From assembly GCF_030388245.1 (NCBI RefSeq), contig NZ_CP098361.1, forward strand, positions 805,001 through 869,000: a stretch of DNA of 64,000 nucleotides, given 5' to 3'. The stretch comes from Paracoccus sp. TOH. Lineage in GTDB: Bacteria; Pseudomonadota; Alphaproteobacteria; Rhodobacterales; Rhodobacteraceae. Position numbers and translations under genes: made by a program. Below the pieces are notes generated by a model that searched no databases, was not told the origin of the DNA, and saw nothing but the letters and a program-made list of their open reading frames with translations. Of the stretch, positions 9,000 through 18,217 are shown one piece after another. Numbering within the stretch: position 1 is the stretch's first letter; each line of letters opens with the position of its first letter.

Positions 9000-9295
9000 G
9001 CGGGCAACTGGTCCGGCTGGCGGAAACCGGGCGTGCGCCGGTCGCCTTCCGTTTCGACGGGCGGGACATGACCGGGCTGATGGGCGACACGGTGCTGACC
9101 GCGATCCTGACCGGCGCGGGGTCGCTGCGCCCGGCCGAGTTCGGGCCGGAACGGCGGGCGGGCTTCTGCCTGATGGGCGCCTGCCAGGACTGCTGGATCT
9201 GGGCCGAGGACGGCGCGCGCCTGCGCGCCTGCTCGACGCCGCTTGCGGCGGGGATGCGGCTGCTCTCCGAAGCGCCCCGGGGGTGGCCGGCATGA
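8996..9295 (+). CDS. Small [2Fe-2S] protein, HcnA/SoxA N-terminal-like dehydrogenase subunit
   Basis: This 99-residue ferredoxin-fold protein (Fer2_4 type) has a C-x4-C-x2-C motif (CLMGACQDC) and a fourth cysteine in RACST. Such proteins are the gamma subunit of heteromeric flavin dehydrogenases: HcnA of hydrogen cyanide synthase, opine oxidase, D-hydroxyproline dehydrogenase, and the N-terminal part of sarcosine oxidase alpha. It carries electrons between the flavins. It overlaps hyuB by ATGA at its start and the next flavoprotein by ATGA at its end. The motif and gene order make the assignment firm; the substrate of the complex is unknown. Confidence 0.88.
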   Translation: MSGQLVRLAETGRAPVAFRFDGRDMTGLMGDTVLTAILTGAGSLRPAEFGPERRAGFCLMGACQDCWIWAEDGARLRACSTPLAAGMRLLSEAPRGWPA

Positions 9296-10617
9296 CGCGG
9301 GTGCTGATCGTCGGCGCTGGGCCTGCGGGCATCCGCGCGGCGGAACGGCTGGTTCGCGCGGGTCTGCGCCCGGTCGTGGTGGACGAAGCCGCGCGGGCCG
9401 GCGGCCAGATCTATCGCCGCCCGCCCGAGGGGTTCACCCGCCCCCCGGAAAAGCTCTATGGCTCCGAGGCCGGGAAGGCGCGGGCGCTGCACGCGCTGTT
9501 CGACGGATTGGTGGCGGCGGGGCAGGTGGATCATCGCCCGCAGTCCTCGGTCCATGCGATCCGCGACGGGGTGGCGCATGTCGGGGCGCAGGCGATCCCG
9601 TTTGACCGGCTGATCCTGGCGACTGGCGCGACCGACCGGCTGGTCCCGGTGGATGGCTGGCAGCGTGCCGGGGTCTATTCCCTGGGCGCGGCGCAGATCG
9701 CGCTGAAGGCGCAGGGCGTGGCCATCGGGCGGCAAATCGTGCTGGCGGGATCGGGGCCGCTGCTGACCCTGGTGGCGACGCAGCTGCTGGCGGCAGGGGC
9801 AGGGGTCGCGGCGGTGCTGGACACCTCCTCGCTTGCCGGGCAGGCGCAAGGCGGCATCGGCATGGCTTTGGCGCGCCCGGCGGTGACGGCGCGGGGGCTG
9901 GCGATGCGGGCGCGGCTTGGGCGGCTGTATCACGCCGGCGTCCGGCTGGAGCGGATCGCCACGGATGCGGTCCATTGGCGCGATGCCAAGGGCCGGGCGC
10001 AGGTCACGCCCTGCGACGCGGTGGCGCTTGGCTGGCACCTGCGGGCGGAAACCCAACTGGCCGATCTGGCGGGCGCGTCCTTCGAATGGTCCGACATCTG
10101 GGCGCAATGGCTGCCGGTCGCGGACGAGATGGGCCGGGCGGCGACGGGCCTCTATCTGGCGGGCGACGGGCTGCGCATCCTGGGCGCGGATGGCGCCGAG
10201 GTCGCGGGCAGGCTGGCCGCCGATGCCTGCCTGAACGACCTGGGGATCGCCACGCCCGGCACGCGCGCGCTGCTGCGCCGCGCCCGGCGGCTGCACCGCT
10301 TCGCCGCCGCGATGGCGCGGGCTTTCCCGTGGCCTTCGGGCCAACTGGACGCGCTGCCCGATGCAGCTGTCCAGTGCCGCTGCGAGGGCATCACCCTGGG
10401 ACAGATGCGCGATGCCGCAGGCCTGGGTGGGGCCGAGGCCAATCGCGTGAAGTCCCTGGGCCGTATCGGCATGGGTCGCTGCCAGGGCCGCTATTGCCAG
10501 CTTGCCGCCGCCGCGCTGATCGCCCGCCACGCCGGTCTTGCTCCGCAGCAGGTGGGCCGGTTGCGCGGCCAGCCCCCGGTGCGGCCGGTGCCTGTCGGCG
10601 CGTTGCTGGAGGACTGA
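9292..10617 (+). CDS. FAD/NAD(P)-binding oxidoreductase with Bfd-like [2Fe-2S] domain, opine oxidase A/HcnB-like
   Basis: This 441-residue protein starts with the FAD Rossmann motif VLIVGAGPAGIRAAERL and contains a second nucleotide-binding region (VLAGSGPLLTLVATQLLAAG, near residue 150). It ends in a Bfd-like cluster domain with CRCEGITLGQMRDA and GRCQGRYC supplying the cysteines. This is the alpha-subunit architecture of octopine/nopaline oxidase, HcnB and D-hydroxyproline dehydrogenase. ATG 9292 overlaps the previous stop, so no longer start is needed. Together with the [2Fe-2S] subunit at 8996 and a DAO-type subunit, perhaps the one at 2838, it would form a membrane-associated amino-acid dehydrogenase. 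Confidence 0.88.
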   Translation: MTRVLIVGAGPAGIRAAERLVRAGLRPVVVDEAARAGGQIYRRPPEGFTRPPEKLYGSEAGKARALHALFDGLVAAGQVDHRPQSSVHAIRDGVAHVGAQAIPFDRLILATGATDRLVPVDGWQRAGVYSLGAAQIALKAQGVAIGRQIVLAGSGPLLTLVATQLLAAGAGVAAVLDTSSLAGQAQGGIGMALARPAVTARGLAMRARLGRLYHAGVRLERIATDAVHWRDAKGRAQVTPCDAVALGWHLRAETQLADLAGASFEWSDIWAQWLPVADEMGRAATGLYLAGDGLRILGADGAEVAGRLAADACLNDLGIATPGTRALLRRARRLHRFAAAMARAFPWPSGQLDALPDAAVQCRCEGITLGQMRDAAGLGGAEANRVKSLGRIGMGRCQGRYCQLAAAALIARHAGLAPQQVGRLRGQPPVRPVPVGALLED

Positions 10618-10732
10618 CGGCATAATCTTCCGTGCCTCGGTGCGGCACGGTGGTTTCTGCTGCCCGACGCGCCCCTTCGGCAGCTTTCGCCGGCCGCTCC
10701 GCGCCACCCTTGCCCCAACAGCCGAGGATGCC

Positions 10733-12196
10733 ATGACCTTTGCCTTCGATCCCCTGTCCCTGACCCTGCCCGCAGGCCATTTCATCGACGGCGCCTATGT
10801 CGAGGACCAGGCGCGGCTTGAGGTGCGCGCACCCTCCAGCGGCCGGGTGATCGGCCATATCCCGGTGGCAGATGCGGCCATGGTGGACCGCGCGGTGACG
10901 GCGGCGCGGCGGGCGCTTGCCGCGTCGGGATGGGCGACCCTGCATCCCCGCGACCGTCTGCGCGCGCTGCATGCCTGGGCCGATCTGATCGAGGCCGAGG
11001 CGCCGGTGCTCGCCCGGCTGGAGGCGGTCTGCTCCTCCCGCCCCGTCGCGCATGTGGCCGCTGGCGACGTGCCGGTCACGGCAGAACAGATCCGCTTCTT
11101 CGCCGAATTCGCCGACAAGGAAGGCGGCGCGCTGGTGCCCACGGGCGCGGGCAGCCTGGGTTTCATCGCCGCCGAGCCTTATGGCGTGGTCGGCGCCATC
11201 GCGCCCTGGAACTTCCCGATCTCGATGGCGGGCTGGAAGCTGGCGCCGGCCTTGGCCGCCGGCAACGCCGTGGTGCTGAAACCGTCCGAGATGACGCCCT
11301 GGTCCACGCTCTACATGGCCGAGCTGTCGGTGCGCGCAGGCATTCCTGCGGGGCTGGTCAATGTCGTCCTGGGCGACGGGCCGGTCACCGGGGCGGCGAT
11401 CACCGGGCATCCCGGTATCGACAAGGTCAGCTTCACCGGCTCGACCCGTGCAGGCGCCGCGATCATGGAGAATATCGCGCGCACCGGCATCAAGCCGATG
11501 ACCCTGGAACTGGGCGGCAAAAGCCCGATGCTGGTCTTTGACGATGCCGATATCGACCTGACCGCCACCTGCCTGGAACGCGGCATCCTGCCCAATGCCG
11601 GCCAGTTCTGCATCGCCGGATCGCGCATCATCGTGCAGCGCGGCATCGCCGATGCGCTGGCCGCGCGGCTGGCGGAGCGCTTTGCCAAGCCGCGCCCTGC
11701 GCCGACCTGGGCGGAAAGCCCCGGCTTTTCGCCCATCATCTCGGACCCGCAGCTGCGGCGGATCGACGGCATCGTGCAGGCGGCGCGGGCGACGGGGGGT
11801 GAGATCCTGTGCGGCGGCGCCCGCTTCGATCACGAGGGCAGCTTCTACCGGCCGACCCTGATCGGCGGCGTTTCGGCCGACAATCCCGCCGTGACCGAGG
11901 AAATCTTCGGCCCGGTCGCCACCTTCCAGACCTTCGATACCGAGGAGGAGGGGCTGGCCCTGGCCCAGCACCCTACCTATGGGCTTTGCGCCGGGCTGTT
12001 CACCCGCGACCTGTCCCGCGCCCTGCGCCTGACCCGGCGGCTTGAGGCGGGGACGGTCTGGGTCAACCGCTATGGCCGGTCGCGCGACCATATCCTGCCG
12101 ACCGGCGGCTGGAAGGCCTCGGGGCTGGGCAAGGATCTGGGGCGCGAGGCATTCGCCGCGAACCGCCGCACGAAATCGGTGCTGATCGACATCTGA
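10733..12196 (+). CDS. NAD(P)-dependent aldehyde dehydrogenase
   Basis: This 487-residue ALDH oxidises an aldehyde to its acid in the cytoplasm. Visible features are the cofactor-binding APWNFPIS, the FTGSTRAG loop, the general-base motif LELGGKSPM, the catalytic cysteine in NAGQFCIAGSR, and EEIFGPV. ATG 10733 has GAGG 5 nt before it; earlier in-frame starts would run back into the previous gene. It lies in the hyuAB operon and probably takes the aldehyde released by the flavin dehydrogenase. It is distinct from the second ALDH at 13257, so the pathway may have two aldehyde steps. Confidence 0.92.
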   Translation: MTFAFDPLSLTLPAGHFIDGAYVEDQARLEVRAPSSGRVIGHIPVADAAMVDRAVTAARRALAASGWATLHPRDRLRALHAWADLIEAEAPVLARLEAVCSSRPVAHVAAGDVPVTAEQIRFFAEFADKEGGALVPTGAGSLGFIAAEPYGVVGAIAPWNFPISMAGWKLAPALAAGNAVVLKPSEMTPWSTLYMAELSVRAGIPAGLVNVVLGDGPVTGAAITGHPGIDKVSFTGSTRAGAAIMENIARTGIKPMTLELGGKSPMLVFDDADIDLTATCLERGILPNAGQFCIAGSRIIVQRGIADALAARLAERFAKPRPAPTWAESPGFSPIISDPQLRRIDGIVQAARATGGEILCGGARFDHEGSFYRPTLIGGVSADNPAVTEEIFGPVATFQTFDTEEEGLALAQHPTYGLCAGLFTRDLSRALRLTRRLEAGTVWVNRYGRSRDHILPTGGWKASGLGKDLGREAFAANRRTKSVLIDI

Positions 12197-12207
12197 AGGA
12201 GAAGACC

Positions 12208-13260
12208 ATGACCGCCCACAAGATCGCGCTGATCCCCGGCGACGGCATCGGCGTGGATGTGACCGACGCCGCGATGCAGGTGCTGGACGCCGCCGCCGCG
12301 CGCTGCGGCTTCACGCTGGAACCGACCCGCTTCGACTGGTCCTGCGAGACCTATCTGGAAACGGGCCGCATGATGCCCGAGGACGGAATCGAGCAGCTGT
12401 GCCCCTTCGACGCGATCTACCTGGGCGCGGTCGGCTGGCCCGCCACGGTGCCGGATTCGGTGTCGCTGCACGGGTTGCTGCTGCCGATCCGCAAGGCCTT
12501 CGACCAATATGCCAACATCCGCCCGCACCGGCTGCTGCCCGGCGTGGAAGGTCCGCTGAGGGCGGAAGGCTTCGACATCCTCTGCATCCGCGAGAACACC
12601 GAGGGCGAATATTCCGGCGCCGGCGGTCGCGTCCACCAGGGCCGCGACAACGAGGTCGCCACGGAAACCGCGATCTTCACCCGCAAGGGGGTCGAACGCA
12701 TCATCCGCTTCGGCTTCGAACAGGCGCGGGCGCGGCGCGGGCACCTGACCTCGGTCACGAAATCCAATGCGCAGAAATATTCGATGGTGTTCTGGGACGA
12801 GGTGACGCGCCAGATCGCCGCCGAATATCCCGACGTGACCGTCAGCCCCATGCATATCGACGCCATGGCCGCGAAGATGGTGATGGCGCCGCAGGATTTG
12901 GACGTGATCGTCGCCTCGAACCTGTTCGGCGACATCCTGACCGACCTGGGCGCGGCGATCCAGGGCGGCCTGGGCTTCGCGGCCTCGGCCAATATCTGCC
13001 CCGACCGCAGCGGCCCGTCGATGTTCGAGCCGGTGCATGGATCGGCCCCCGACATCGCGGGCAGGAACCTCGCCAATCCCATCGCCGCCATCTGGTCGGG
13101 GGCGATGATGCTGGAGCACCTGGGCGAGAAGCCCGCCGCCGATGCGGTGCTGGCCGCCATCGAAACCACCACCGCCCGGGGCATCGGCATCCGCCCCGGC
13201 TTGCACGGCACCGATGCCATTACCGCAGCCGTCCTGGCCGCGCTGGAGGAACAAGCATGA
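12208..13260 (+). CDS. Tartrate/D-malate dehydrogenase-like, isopropylmalate dehydrogenase family
   Basis: This 350-residue beta-decarboxylating dehydrogenase of the TtuC/DmlA branch oxidatively decarboxylates a 2-hydroxy diacid such as D-malate or tartrate with NAD. Visible family segments are the N-terminal ALIPGDGIGVDV, the substrate-binding RENTEGEYSG, the Lys in TKSNAQKYS, the metal-binding NLFGDILTDLG, and EPVHGSAPDIAG. The branch usually runs to about 350-360 residues, as here. GGAG is 8 nt before the ATG, and the stop overlaps the next ALDH start. Its presence suggests the pathway yields a hydroxydicarboxylate; that is inference. Confidence 0.9.
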   Translation: MTAHKIALIPGDGIGVDVTDAAMQVLDAAAARCGFTLEPTRFDWSCETYLETGRMMPEDGIEQLCPFDAIYLGAVGWPATVPDSVSLHGLLLPIRKAFDQYANIRPHRLLPGVEGPLRAEGFDILCIRENTEGEYSGAGGRVHQGRDNEVATETAIFTRKGVERIIRFGFEQARARRGHLTSVTKSNAQKYSMVFWDEVTRQIAAEYPDVTVSPMHIDAMAAKMVMAPQDLDVIVASNLFGDILTDLGAAIQGGLGFAASANICPDRSGPSMFEPVHGSAPDIAGRNLANPIAAIWSGAMMLEHLGEKPAADAVLAAIETTTARGIGIRPGLHGTDAITAAVLAALEEQA

Positions 13261-14717
13261 ATCAGATGCCCGATTTCGGCCCGCAGCTGAACGATCCCGG
13301 CCTGTTCCGCCAGGCCGCGCTGATCGACGGCCGGTGGATCGCCCGTCCCGACATGGAGGTGACGAACCCCGCCACCGGCCGCGCCATGGGCACCATGCCC
13401 GACTGCACGGCGGAGGAAACCGCGCGGGCCATCGCCGCCGCGGAACGCGCCATGCTGGGCTGGCGCAAGCGCACCCATGCCGAACGCGCCGACCTGCTGA
13501 TGGCCTGGTATCAGCTGATGCTGGACCATGCCGACGACCTGGCGCAGATCCTGACCGCAGAACAGGGCAAGCCCCTGGCCGAGGCGCGGGGCGAGGTGGT
13601 TTATGGTGCCTCGTTCCTGCGCTGGTTCGCCGAGGAAGCGCGGCGGATCAACGGCAAGATCATCCCCTCGCCGGTGCCGGGCAAGAAGGTCTTTGCCATG
13701 AAAGAGCCGGTGGGCGTCTGCGCGATCATCACGCCCTGGAACTTTCCCATCGCCATGATCACCCGCAAGGTCGCCCCTGGCCTGGCGGCGGGCTGCACGA
13801 TGGTGGTGAAACCTTCGGACTTCACCCCCTATTCGGCGCTGGCGCTTGGGGTGCTGGCCGAACGCGCGGGCATTCCCGCGGGCGTCATCAACATCCTGAC
13901 CGGCCGCCCCGAGGCGATCGGCGCCACGCTGACCGCCAGTCCGGTGGTGCGCAAGCTGTCCTTCACCGGCTCGACCCGCGTCGGCGCGCTGCTGGCGGAA
14001 CAATGCGCGCCGACGCTGAAGCGCATGTCGCTGGAGCTGGGCGGCAACGCGCCCTTTATCGTCTTCGACGACGCCGACCTGGACGCGGCGGTGGAAGGCG
14101 CGATGCTGTCGAAATTCCGCAACGGCGGACAGACCTGCGTCTGCGCGAACCGCATCCTGGTGCAATCGGGCATCCACGACGCCTTTGTCGCGGCCCTGGC
14201 GAAGCGCGTCGATGCGCTGCAGGTCGGCCCCGGCACGGCCGAGGGCACGACCATCGGCCCGATGATCAACGCCGCCGCGATCGCCAAGATCCGCGCCCAT
14301 GTCGAGGACGCGCTGTCCAGGGGCGCGACCCGCGCCACCGCCGCGCGCGATCTGCCCGATGCCTATGCCGATCCGGTGGTTCTGGTCGGCGCCACGACCG
14401 AGATGCAGCTGGCCGCCGAGGAAACCTTCGGCCCGGTCGCCCCGATCTTCCGCTTCGAGACCGAGGAGGAGGCGCTTGCCATCGCCAACGGCACGCCCTT
14501 CGGCCTGGCCGCCTATTTCTTCACCCGCGACATCACGCGCGCCTTCCGCGTGGGCGAAGCGCTGGAGTTCGGCCTTGTCGGCCTGAACACCGGCGCGGTC
14601 AGCCATGCCGAAACCCCCTTCGGCGGCGTCAAGGCATCGGGCCTTGGCCGCGAGGGAGCGCAGGACGGGATCGAGGAATATCTGGAAACCAAGGCGTTCC
14701 ATTTCGGCGGGCTGTAA
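13257..14717 (+). CDS. gabD: Succinate-semialdehyde dehydrogenase-like aldehyde dehydrogenase
   Basis: This 486-residue ALDH is of the GabD type. It has ITPWNFPIAM, FTGSTRVG, the Glu motif LELGGNAPF, the catalytic Cys in GGQTCVCANR, EETFGPV, and the C-terminal GLGREG..GIEEYLETK common to succinate-semialdehyde dehydrogenases. The pair of cysteines two residues apart at the active site is also typical of that group. The start overlaps the previous gene by ATGA. It is the last gene of the operon; a strong hairpin spans its stop codon. If the assignment holds, the pathway would feed succinate into the TCA cycle. The gene symbol is by family resemblance. Confidence 0.85.
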   Translation: MNQMPDFGPQLNDPGLFRQAALIDGRWIARPDMEVTNPATGRAMGTMPDCTAEETARAIAAAERAMLGWRKRTHAERADLLMAWYQLMLDHADDLAQILTAEQGKPLAEARGEVVYGASFLRWFAEEARRINGKIIPSPVPGKKVFAMKEPVGVCAIITPWNFPIAMITRKVAPGLAAGCTMVVKPSDFTPYSALALGVLAERAGIPAGVINILTGRPEAIGATLTASPVVRKLSFTGSTRVGALLAEQCAPTLKRMSLELGGNAPFIVFDDADLDAAVEGAMLSKFRNGGQTCVCANRILVQSGIHDAFVAALAKRVDALQVGPGTAEGTTIGPMINAAAIAKIRAHVEDALSRGATRATAARDLPDAYADPVVLVGATTEMQLAAEETFGPVAPIFRFETEEEALAIANGTPFGLAAYFFTRDITRAFRVGEALEFGLVGLNTGAVSHAETPFGGVKASGLGREGAQDGIEEYLETKAFHFGGL

Positions 14718-14731
14718 GGCCCGCCGCCTTT
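14705..14731 (+). terminator. Rho-independent-like terminator of the hyuAB-gabD operon
   Basis: CGGCGGGC (14705-14712) pairs perfectly with GCCCGCCG (14719-14726). The loop TGTAAG contains the stop codon, and CCTTTC follows. It separates two convergent genes and could act on both strands, as the opposite strand leaves an A/T-rich tail. Confidence 0.65.
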
Positions 14732-14741
14732 CAAAACCCTG

Positions 14742-16715
14742 TCACAGTTCCAGACATAGCCGATAGGCATCCAGGATCGAGGCATGCAGGTCGCGGCTGG
14801 CAACCGCATCGCCGATCCGGTGCAGCGCGAAGCCTTCGCCTGACTGACGCAATTCGCTGAACAGGGCGTCCATCGGCAGCGTGCCGTGTTCGACGACCAC
14901 CTGCGCGGCATCCAGGTGGCGTTCCGCCCCGGTCATTTCGTTGCGCAAGGTGGCGCGCAAGCCATTGCCCTGGCGCTCGACCCGGATCAGGGCGTGATCG
15001 GTCAGGGTGGCGATGCCCGCCTGGTAGAAGCGTTTGCGAAAGCTGGTCGCGTCCTGATAGGGCATCTCGGCCGCAGGGACCGCATCGGGGGTGGCAAGGG
15101 TGACGGGCCGCCCGGCATCGGCCAGCTTCAGCGCGCAGGACGGCGCGGCCTGCCGCCCGGTGCCGTCATAGACCAGCACCTCGCCCTGGGCCGCGACCGC
15201 GCCGGTCAGCAGATCCCAGGTGCTGTGGCAATGCTCGGCCCCCTCCAGCCAGTCCAGGTCGGGAAGGCCGCCGGTCGCCACGACGACGATGTCGGGGGCC
15301 TCGGCCAGGATGTCGGCCGCTTCGGCCCAGGTGTTCAGGCGGACATCCACCCCCAGCCGCTCCAGTTCGCTGCGCCGCCAGTCGATGATGCCCAGCAGGT
15401 CGCGGCGCCCCGGTGCCTTGGCCGCCACCAGGATCTGCCCGCCAAGGCGCGCCGCTGCTTCGATCAAGGTGACGCGGTGGCCGCGTTCGGCCAGCACGCG
15501 CGCGGCCTCCATCCCCGCCGGGCCACCGCCCACGACAATGGCGCGGCGTGGCGCGGGGGACCGGGAAATGGCATGGCCCAGGGTGGTTTCGCGCGCGGTC
15601 GCGGGGTTATGGACGCAATGCGCCTTGCGATACAGGCAATAGGAGGCGCCGACGCAAGGGCGGATGCGATCCTCGTCCCCCGCCGCGATCTTGGCGACCA
15701 GATGCGGGTCGGCGATATGGGCGCGCGTCATGCCGACCAGATCCGCGATCCCGTCGCGCAGCACATGGCGCGCGGTGGCCACGTCGCGGATGCCGCCCGC
15801 GTGCAGGACCGGCAGCGACACCGCCTGCCGGAAGGCGCGGATATGCGCCAGATAGGGGGCCGAGGGCTGGAACATGCCGGGCATGTTGTCCTCGGTCAGC
15901 AGCAGGTCGCTGTCCATCCGGCCATAGATGCAGTCGAACAGGTCCACATGCCCCTCGGCCTGGATCATCCGGGCGATGGTCAGAGCGTCGTCGGCGGTCA
16001 GCCCGTCCGATCCCCCTTCATCGACGACATAACGGATGCCCACCACGAAATCGTCGCCCACGGCACGGCGGATCGCTTCGTGCACCATCAGCGCGAAGCG
16101 GGCGCGGTTGGCAGGCGACCCGCCAAAGCCGTCGCTGCGACGGTTGGTGCGCGGCGACAGGAACTGGCCGATCAGGTGCCCGCCGGTCAGCGTCTCGACC
16201 CCGTCCAGTCCTGCCTCCTGGCAGCGCCGGGCGGCGCCGGCGAAATCCGCGATCACCCGGTCGATATCGGCGCGGTCCATCTCTTTCGGGAAGCTGCGGG
16301 TCCGGGTCTCGCGCACCCGCGAGGGCGCAATGGCCGGCAGCCAGGCCCCGCCAAGCGCCGTGGCCCGCCGCCCCAGATGCGAGATCTGGCACATGATCGC
16401 CGCGCCCTGGCCATGGATCCGCCCTGCCATCGCCGCCAGATGCGGGATGACCGCGTCATCCGCCAGATTCAGCTGCCCCCCGCCCCAACTGGAATCGCCC
16501 GAGATCATGGCAGAGCCGCCGATCATCGTCATGCCGATGCCGCCCCTGGCCTTTTCCTCGTGATAGGCCTGGTAGCGTTCGCCCGGCATTCCGCCATCGT
16601 CCAGCATCGAGGCATGGCTGGTGCTGACGATGCGGTTGCGCAGTTGCAGTCCCCGCAGGCGGAAGGGGCGAAGAAGCGGGTCGGTTGATCGGGTCTCGGC
16701 GGCGATCATCGGCAT
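14742..16715 (-). CDS. NADH:flavin oxidoreductase, old-yellow-enzyme type N-demethylase family
   Basis: This 657-residue enzyme is built like trimethylamine, dimethylamine and 2,4-dienoyl-CoA reductases. An N-terminal FMN-binding TIM barrel (to about residue 340) is followed by an FeS segment and a C-terminal FAD/NAD(P) Rossmann pair (AIVVGGGPAGMEAARVLAERG near residue 390). Relatives demethylate N-methylproline or stachydrine. The FeS cysteine segment reads CVGASYC with a further Cys in AHCVHNPATARE, so the second Cys of the usual C-x2-C-x3-C motif is Ala. It is divergent from the LysR gene at 16829, which probably regulates it, and convergent with the hyuAB operon. The substrate is unproven. 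Confidence 0.85.
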   Translation of the reverse strand: MPMIAAETRSTDPLLRPFRLRGLQLRNRIVSTSHASMLDDGGMPGERYQAYHEEKARGGIGMTMIGGSAMISGDSSWGGGQLNLADDAVIPHLAAMAGRIHGQGAAIMCQISHLGRRATALGGAWLPAIAPSRVRETRTRSFPKEMDRADIDRVIADFAGAARRCQEAGLDGVETLTGGHLIGQFLSPRTNRRSDGFGGSPANRARFALMVHEAIRRAVGDDFVVGIRYVVDEGGSDGLTADDALTIARMIQAEGHVDLFDCIYGRMDSDLLLTEDNMPGMFQPSAPYLAHIRAFRQAVSLPVLHAGGIRDVATARHVLRDGIADLVGMTRAHIADPHLVAKIAAGDEDRIRPCVGASYCLYRKAHCVHNPATARETTLGHAISRSPAPRRAIVVGGGPAGMEAARVLAERGHRVTLIEAAARLGGQILVAAKAPGRRDLLGIIDWRRSELERLGVDVRLNTWAEAADILAEAPDIVVVATGGLPDLDWLEGAEHCHSTWDLLTGAVAAQGEVLVYDGTGRQAAPSCALKLADAGRPVTLATPDAVPAAEMPYQDATSFRKRFYQAGIATLTDHALIRVERQGNGLRATLRNEMTGAERHLDAAQVVVEHGTLPMDALFSELRQSGEGFALHRIGDAVASRDLHASILDAYRLCLEL

Positions 16716-16828
16716 GCTGTGGTCCTGTCTGCGGCGCCACGTCGGGGCGCAAGCTGTCCTTCCAACCTGCGCGAGGACGGGCGTTGCAGGAAGCTTGATA
16801 ATCCTGACAGGGGGTATACGCTGCAGGC

Positions 16829-17794
16829 ATGACCCCTCCGCTCCGACTGGGCGCAGCCACGCGCGCGCTGTTCGTTTTCGAAGCCGCGGCGCGCACCGGC
16901 AGCTTCTCGGCCGCGGCGCGCGAATTCAACGTGACCCAACCCTCGGTCAGCCGTGCCATCGCCCAGCTTGAAGCCGAACTGCGCCTGCGCCTGTTCGACC
17001 GCAGCCCGACGGGCATTGCCTTGACCGCGGATGGGCGACGCATCTTCGACGCCGTCTCCCAAGGCTTTTCCGGCATCGCCGCGGCCGTTGCCGAGGCGCA
17101 GGACCGCTTTGCCCGGACCCGGGTGACGCTGTCCTTTTCCAGTTCCTTTGCGACCCATTGGCTGCTGCCCCGGCTGGGCAGCTTCAAAGCCGCCTTTCCA
17201 GGCATCGAGCTGCGTCTGGATCTGGCCCAGGGAATGCTGGGCGAGCCGCCCGCCCATGCGGATATCGCCACCCGGATCGTGCGCGACGATGACCCGCGCT
17301 ATCATGTCTGGTCCTTCGCGCCCGAGGTCATCCTGCCCGTCTGCAGCCCCGATTATCTGACCGAGCGGGGACCGTTGACGGACGATCCGTCAGGCCATGT
17401 CTTCCTGAACCTCGATGACGCGCACGGGGCCCATTGGCAAAGGCTGCTGGGCCCCGGTTTCGTCCGATCGGGACAGTGGCACCGCTTTTCCGACTATTCC
17501 GTGGTTTTGCAGGCGGCCGAGCGGGGCGAGGGCATCGCGCTGGGCTGGATCAGCGTCGTCTCGCGCGCATTGCGCGAGGGAAGGATGGTCGCAGCATCGG
17601 CCAAGACCTTGCGCACGGGTCGGCATCATTCGCTGATCGCGCCCCGGTCGAAGCCTTTGCCGCCGGTGGTTCCGCAAATCTGCGAATGGTTGGCAGGCAG
17701 GATGGCCGAGGATCTGGCGGCAATCGGGCCGGGCACCGTCGGGACGTGTCCGGCAGAGCCCGCCACGCCGGAAAAAGCGCGGCAGCACCGATAG
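16829..17794 (+). CDS. LysR family transcriptional regulator, GcvA-like
   Basis: This 321-residue LysR protein has its winged helix in residues 8-67 (SFSAAAREFNVTQPSVSRA) and a GcvA-type ligand domain that starts with VTLSFSSSFATHWLLPRLG. The 113-bp gap to the divergent N-demethylase is the presumed operator and promoter region for both genes. The C-terminal 25 residues are Pro/Ala-rich and probably disordered. The co-inducer is unknown; a substrate or product of the demethylase is the natural guess. Confidence 0.9.
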   Translation: MTPPLRLGAATRALFVFEAAARTGSFSAAAREFNVTQPSVSRAIAQLEAELRLRLFDRSPTGIALTADGRRIFDAVSQGFSGIAAAVAEAQDRFARTRVTLSFSSSFATHWLLPRLGSFKAAFPGIELRLDLAQGMLGEPPAHADIATRIVRDDDPRYHVWSFAPEVILPVCSPDYLTERGPLTDDPSGHVFLNLDDAHGAHWQRLLGPGFVRSGQWHRFSDYSVVLQAAERGEGIALGWISVVSRALREGRMVAASAKTLRTGRHHSLIAPRSKPLPPVVPQICEWLAGRMAEDLAAIGPGTVGTCPAEPATPEKARQHR

Positions 17795-18217
17795 CGGCCG
17801 CTGGCCGAGTTGGCCTGGCTGTCCGGGCTCATCCCGGCGCCGATGGCATGGCGTGCGCCTGTCGCGACGGCGGGGCATGTTGCGAGACGCGCAATGCGGT
17901 CACGCCGGTCCTGTCCACCGATGGCCACGGCCGCAGGACCAGCCCGAACCTCTACAAGACCACGGCGCCGCGTCGCGGTGTCGGAAGGGGGCGATTTCAT
18001 GGTCGGGACGGTGATTCCCGCCGGCATGGATTTGATCGCCGGGCTGCTGCCGCGTTTGCCCACAGGTTTCGTGAAGCTGGGCATGGTAGAAGCGCCGCAG
18101 GCGCGGCATGATCGGCAGGCCCTTCTGGCTGCGATCCGCGACGCAGGGGACTGAGGGGCGCCGAACAGAATCCGCGCCGGCAAGCGATTGCCCGCGCCCC
18201 CAGTCGCCCGAGGGTCC
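17795..18217. other. 423-bp region without a supported gene
   Basis: No frame here shows a convincing protein. A plus-strand frame ending at 18154 has a coding-looking tail (MVGTVIPAGMDLIAG and onward, from about 18000) but a nonsense-like Arg/Pro-rich start, so it could be the 3' remnant of a lost gene. The last 60 bp hold the ribosome site GAGGG before ATG 18218. Confidence 0.4.

Noticed and set aside
17810..18154. Possible 114-residue gene on the plus strand
   Set aside because: The N-terminal half is low-complexity Arg/Pro/Ala and has no ribosome site; only the tail looks protein-like, so it is listed as gene-free sequence with a possible remnant.
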